Shown here: piece after piece, positions 62,848-64,000 of the stretch
Layout: every line of letters starts with the position of its first letter
Numbering within the stretch: position 1 is the first letter of the stretch
NCBI GenBank assembly: GCA_902363375.1
Contig: CABIZX010000003.1
Span: 368,079 to 432,078, forward strand
DNA length: 64,000 bases
DNA from: Clostridiaceae bacterium
GTDB lineage: Bacteria; Bacillota; Clostridia; Clostridiales; Clostridiaceae
Reading direction: 5' to 3'
Translations under genes and position numbers: made by a program
Notes under the pieces: generated by a model
Told to the model about the DNA's origin: nothing
Databases searched by the model: none
What the model saw: only the letters and a program-made list of their open reading frames with translations

Positions 62848-63873
62848 ATGAAGTGGAAAACATATTGTGATGAATTTAGAAAAGAAGCATTTGAAGTAAA
62901 TTTAAATGAAACAGATATAAATGAATATCTAGAATATGCTAAAACATTATTTGAGAAGGAATTACCAATTATATATGACCAATATCATTTGTCATTGTTA
63001 GTTGGATATCAATACGAATATTTATTAGCAGCATCAAATTCAAGTGAACATTTTTATAGAAAGTTTAAAATACCGAAGAAAAATGGAGATTTGAGAGAAA
63101 TTTCTGAACCTTTGCCTAGTTTGAAGGAGATTCAGCATTGGATTTTAAATGAAATTTTATATAAGCTGAAAGTGAGTAAATTTGCAAAGGCTTATGTCAA
63201 AGGAAAATCTATTAAAGAAAATGCTAGGTTTCATAGGAATCAAAAACAAGTATTGACATTAGATATTAAAGATTTTTTTCCATCCATAAAAGTTTTTAAA
63301 GTTATTGATATTTTTAAAAGTATAGGTTATTGCGATTCAGTAGCTGTAATGCTTGCAAATTTATGTTGTCTGGATGGATCGTTACCACAAGGTGCTCCTA
63401 CAAGTGCAACATTGTCTAATTTAGTTATGATAGAAGTAGATAATCTAATATCTGAATTTGTTGAATGTAATAAAATTAGATATACTAGGTATGCAGATGA
63501 TTTAACATTTTCAGGTGATTTTAAAATAAATGAATTAATTATCTATGTTAAACGTGTACTGAAAAGCAATGGATTTAGAGTTAATAATAAAAAGACTAGA
63601 AAACTATATAATTATCAAAGACAGGTTGTTACAGGCATAGTTACAAATCAAAAATTACAAGTTCCTAAAAGAATACGAAGGGACTTAAGGCAACAAATGT
63701 ACTATATACAAAAGTTTGGTTTGAATTCACATTTAGAAAAAACTAAAAATACTAAAAAAAATTACTTGAGACATTTACTTGGAATTGCAAATTTTATACT
63801 TTTTATAAATCCCAAAGATGATGAAGTTAGGGGATACAAAGAAGTTTTAAAAAATTATATTTATAATAAATAA
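62848..63873 (+). CDS. Retron reverse transcriptase
   Basis: 341 residues, RBS GAGGTAG. Motifs: NARFH (NAxxH, 125-129), DIKDFF (139-144), QGAPTS (181-186), RYADD (catalytic YADD 215-218) and QVVTG (VTG 261-263). NAxxH and VTG are hallmarks of retron RTs. It copies the msd part of the adjacent RNA into single-stranded DNA. There is no maturase or extra effector domain, so toxicity must come from the upstream genes. Confidence 0.96.
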   Translation: MKWKTYCDEFRKEAFEVNLNETDINEYLEYAKTLFEKELPIIYDQYHLSLLVGYQYEYLLAASNSSEHFYRKFKIPKKNGDLREISEPLPSLKEIQHWILNEILYKLKVSKFAKAYVKGKSIKENARFHRNQKQVLTLDIKDFFPSIKVFKVIDIFKSIGYCDSVAVMLANLCCLDGSLPQGAPTSATLSNLVMIEVDNLISEFVECNKIRYTRYADDLTFSGDFKINELIIYVKRVLKSNGFRVNNKKTRKLYNYQRQVVTGIVTNQKLQVPKRIRRDLRQQMYYIQKFGLNSHLEKTKNTKKNYLRHLLGIANFILFINPKDDEVRGYKEVLKNYIYNK

Positions 63874-63929
63874 AGACTAATGAAGGGAATAAAATGGTCC
63901 CTATGTAAAGGACATTTTGAAAAAGACTA

Positions 63930-63977
63930 TGCAGCTAAAAGCTGATTTCTATATTGGATAGGAGTCAGCTTTTTTAA
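63930..63977 (+). terminator. Terminator of the retron operon
   Basis: AGCTGA (about 63939) pairs with TCAGCT (about 63966), followed by TTTTTT. It closes the PRTase-wHTH-msr/msd-RT unit. Confidence 0.65.
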
Positions 63978-64000
63978 TCCCCATTGATATCTGAAATTAT

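Noticed and set aside
61364-63873. Group II intron or DGR reverse transcriptase
   Set aside because: No maturase or HNH domain and no template/variable repeats; NAxxH, VTG and the adjacent a1/a2-bounded RNA indicate a retron.

Overview
The window is AT-rich DNA with Shine-Dalgarno sites before nearly every gene and intrinsic terminators throughout. Gene content points to a low-GC, endospore-forming type of Firmicute, most likely a Clostridium sensu stricto. The evidence is a guanine riboswitch on guaB, a c-di-GMP-II riboswitch on a type IV pilus operon, a tmRNA tag reading AEDNFALAA, and a UviB/BhlA-like holin. No species is claimed.

Region by region. Bases 1-8838 hold the end of a Pel-type exopolysaccharide operon: PelD C-terminus, PelE-like, PelA-like deacetylase, PelF and PelG, followed by a CotH kinase, a VTC-domain protein and a DUF4956 membrane protein. 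Bases 9070-24194 hold a type IV pilus operon (prepilin peptidase, PilB, PilC, PilA, PilM, PilN, PilO, minor pilins, a large VWA adhesin) behind a c-di-GMP-II riboswitch. The PelD fragment keeps the RxxD c-di-GMP inhibitory-site motif but has lost GGDEF, so matrix and pili both look c-di-GMP controlled. Bases 24337-27741 hold guaB and guaA behind a guanine riboswitch.

Bases 27656-43510 are an integrated element of 15,769 bp. It is bounded by perfect 86-bp direct repeats of the 3' end of guaA. All its genes lie on the + strand: tyrosine integrase, small unknown proteins, HTH regulators, scaffold, major capsid protein, RepL-like initiator, small and large terminase, portal, two connector-like proteins (one with an Ig-like domain) and a UviB-like holin. 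I see no tail genes, no endolysin and no DNA polymerase. It is best read as a phage satellite that builds and fills its own capsid and borrows tails and lysis from a helper, or as a minimal or novel element. Between its modules lie long noncoding stretches with a candidate large structured RNA, a second small structured RNA, a dispersed roughly 20-27-bp repeat in direct and inverted copies, and a candidate iteron/hairpin origin.

Bases 43831-60282 are chromosomal genes: an LSm-like Arg-rich protein, membrane and secreted unknowns, a Ca2+/cation antiporter, pgi, a UPF0178 protein, a three-Y-type repeat protein, a lytic transglycosylase, a pseudouridine synthase, rnr, an iron alcohol dehydrogenase, smpB and a histidine phosphatase. 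The tmRNA gene ssrA is at 60674-61030. Directly downstream, at 61364-63873, is a complete retron-like defence locus: phosphoribosyltransferase-like effector, small winged-helix-like protein, an msr-msd noncoding RNA bounded by 15-bp inverted repeats, and a reverse transcriptase with NAxxH, YADD and VTG motifs.
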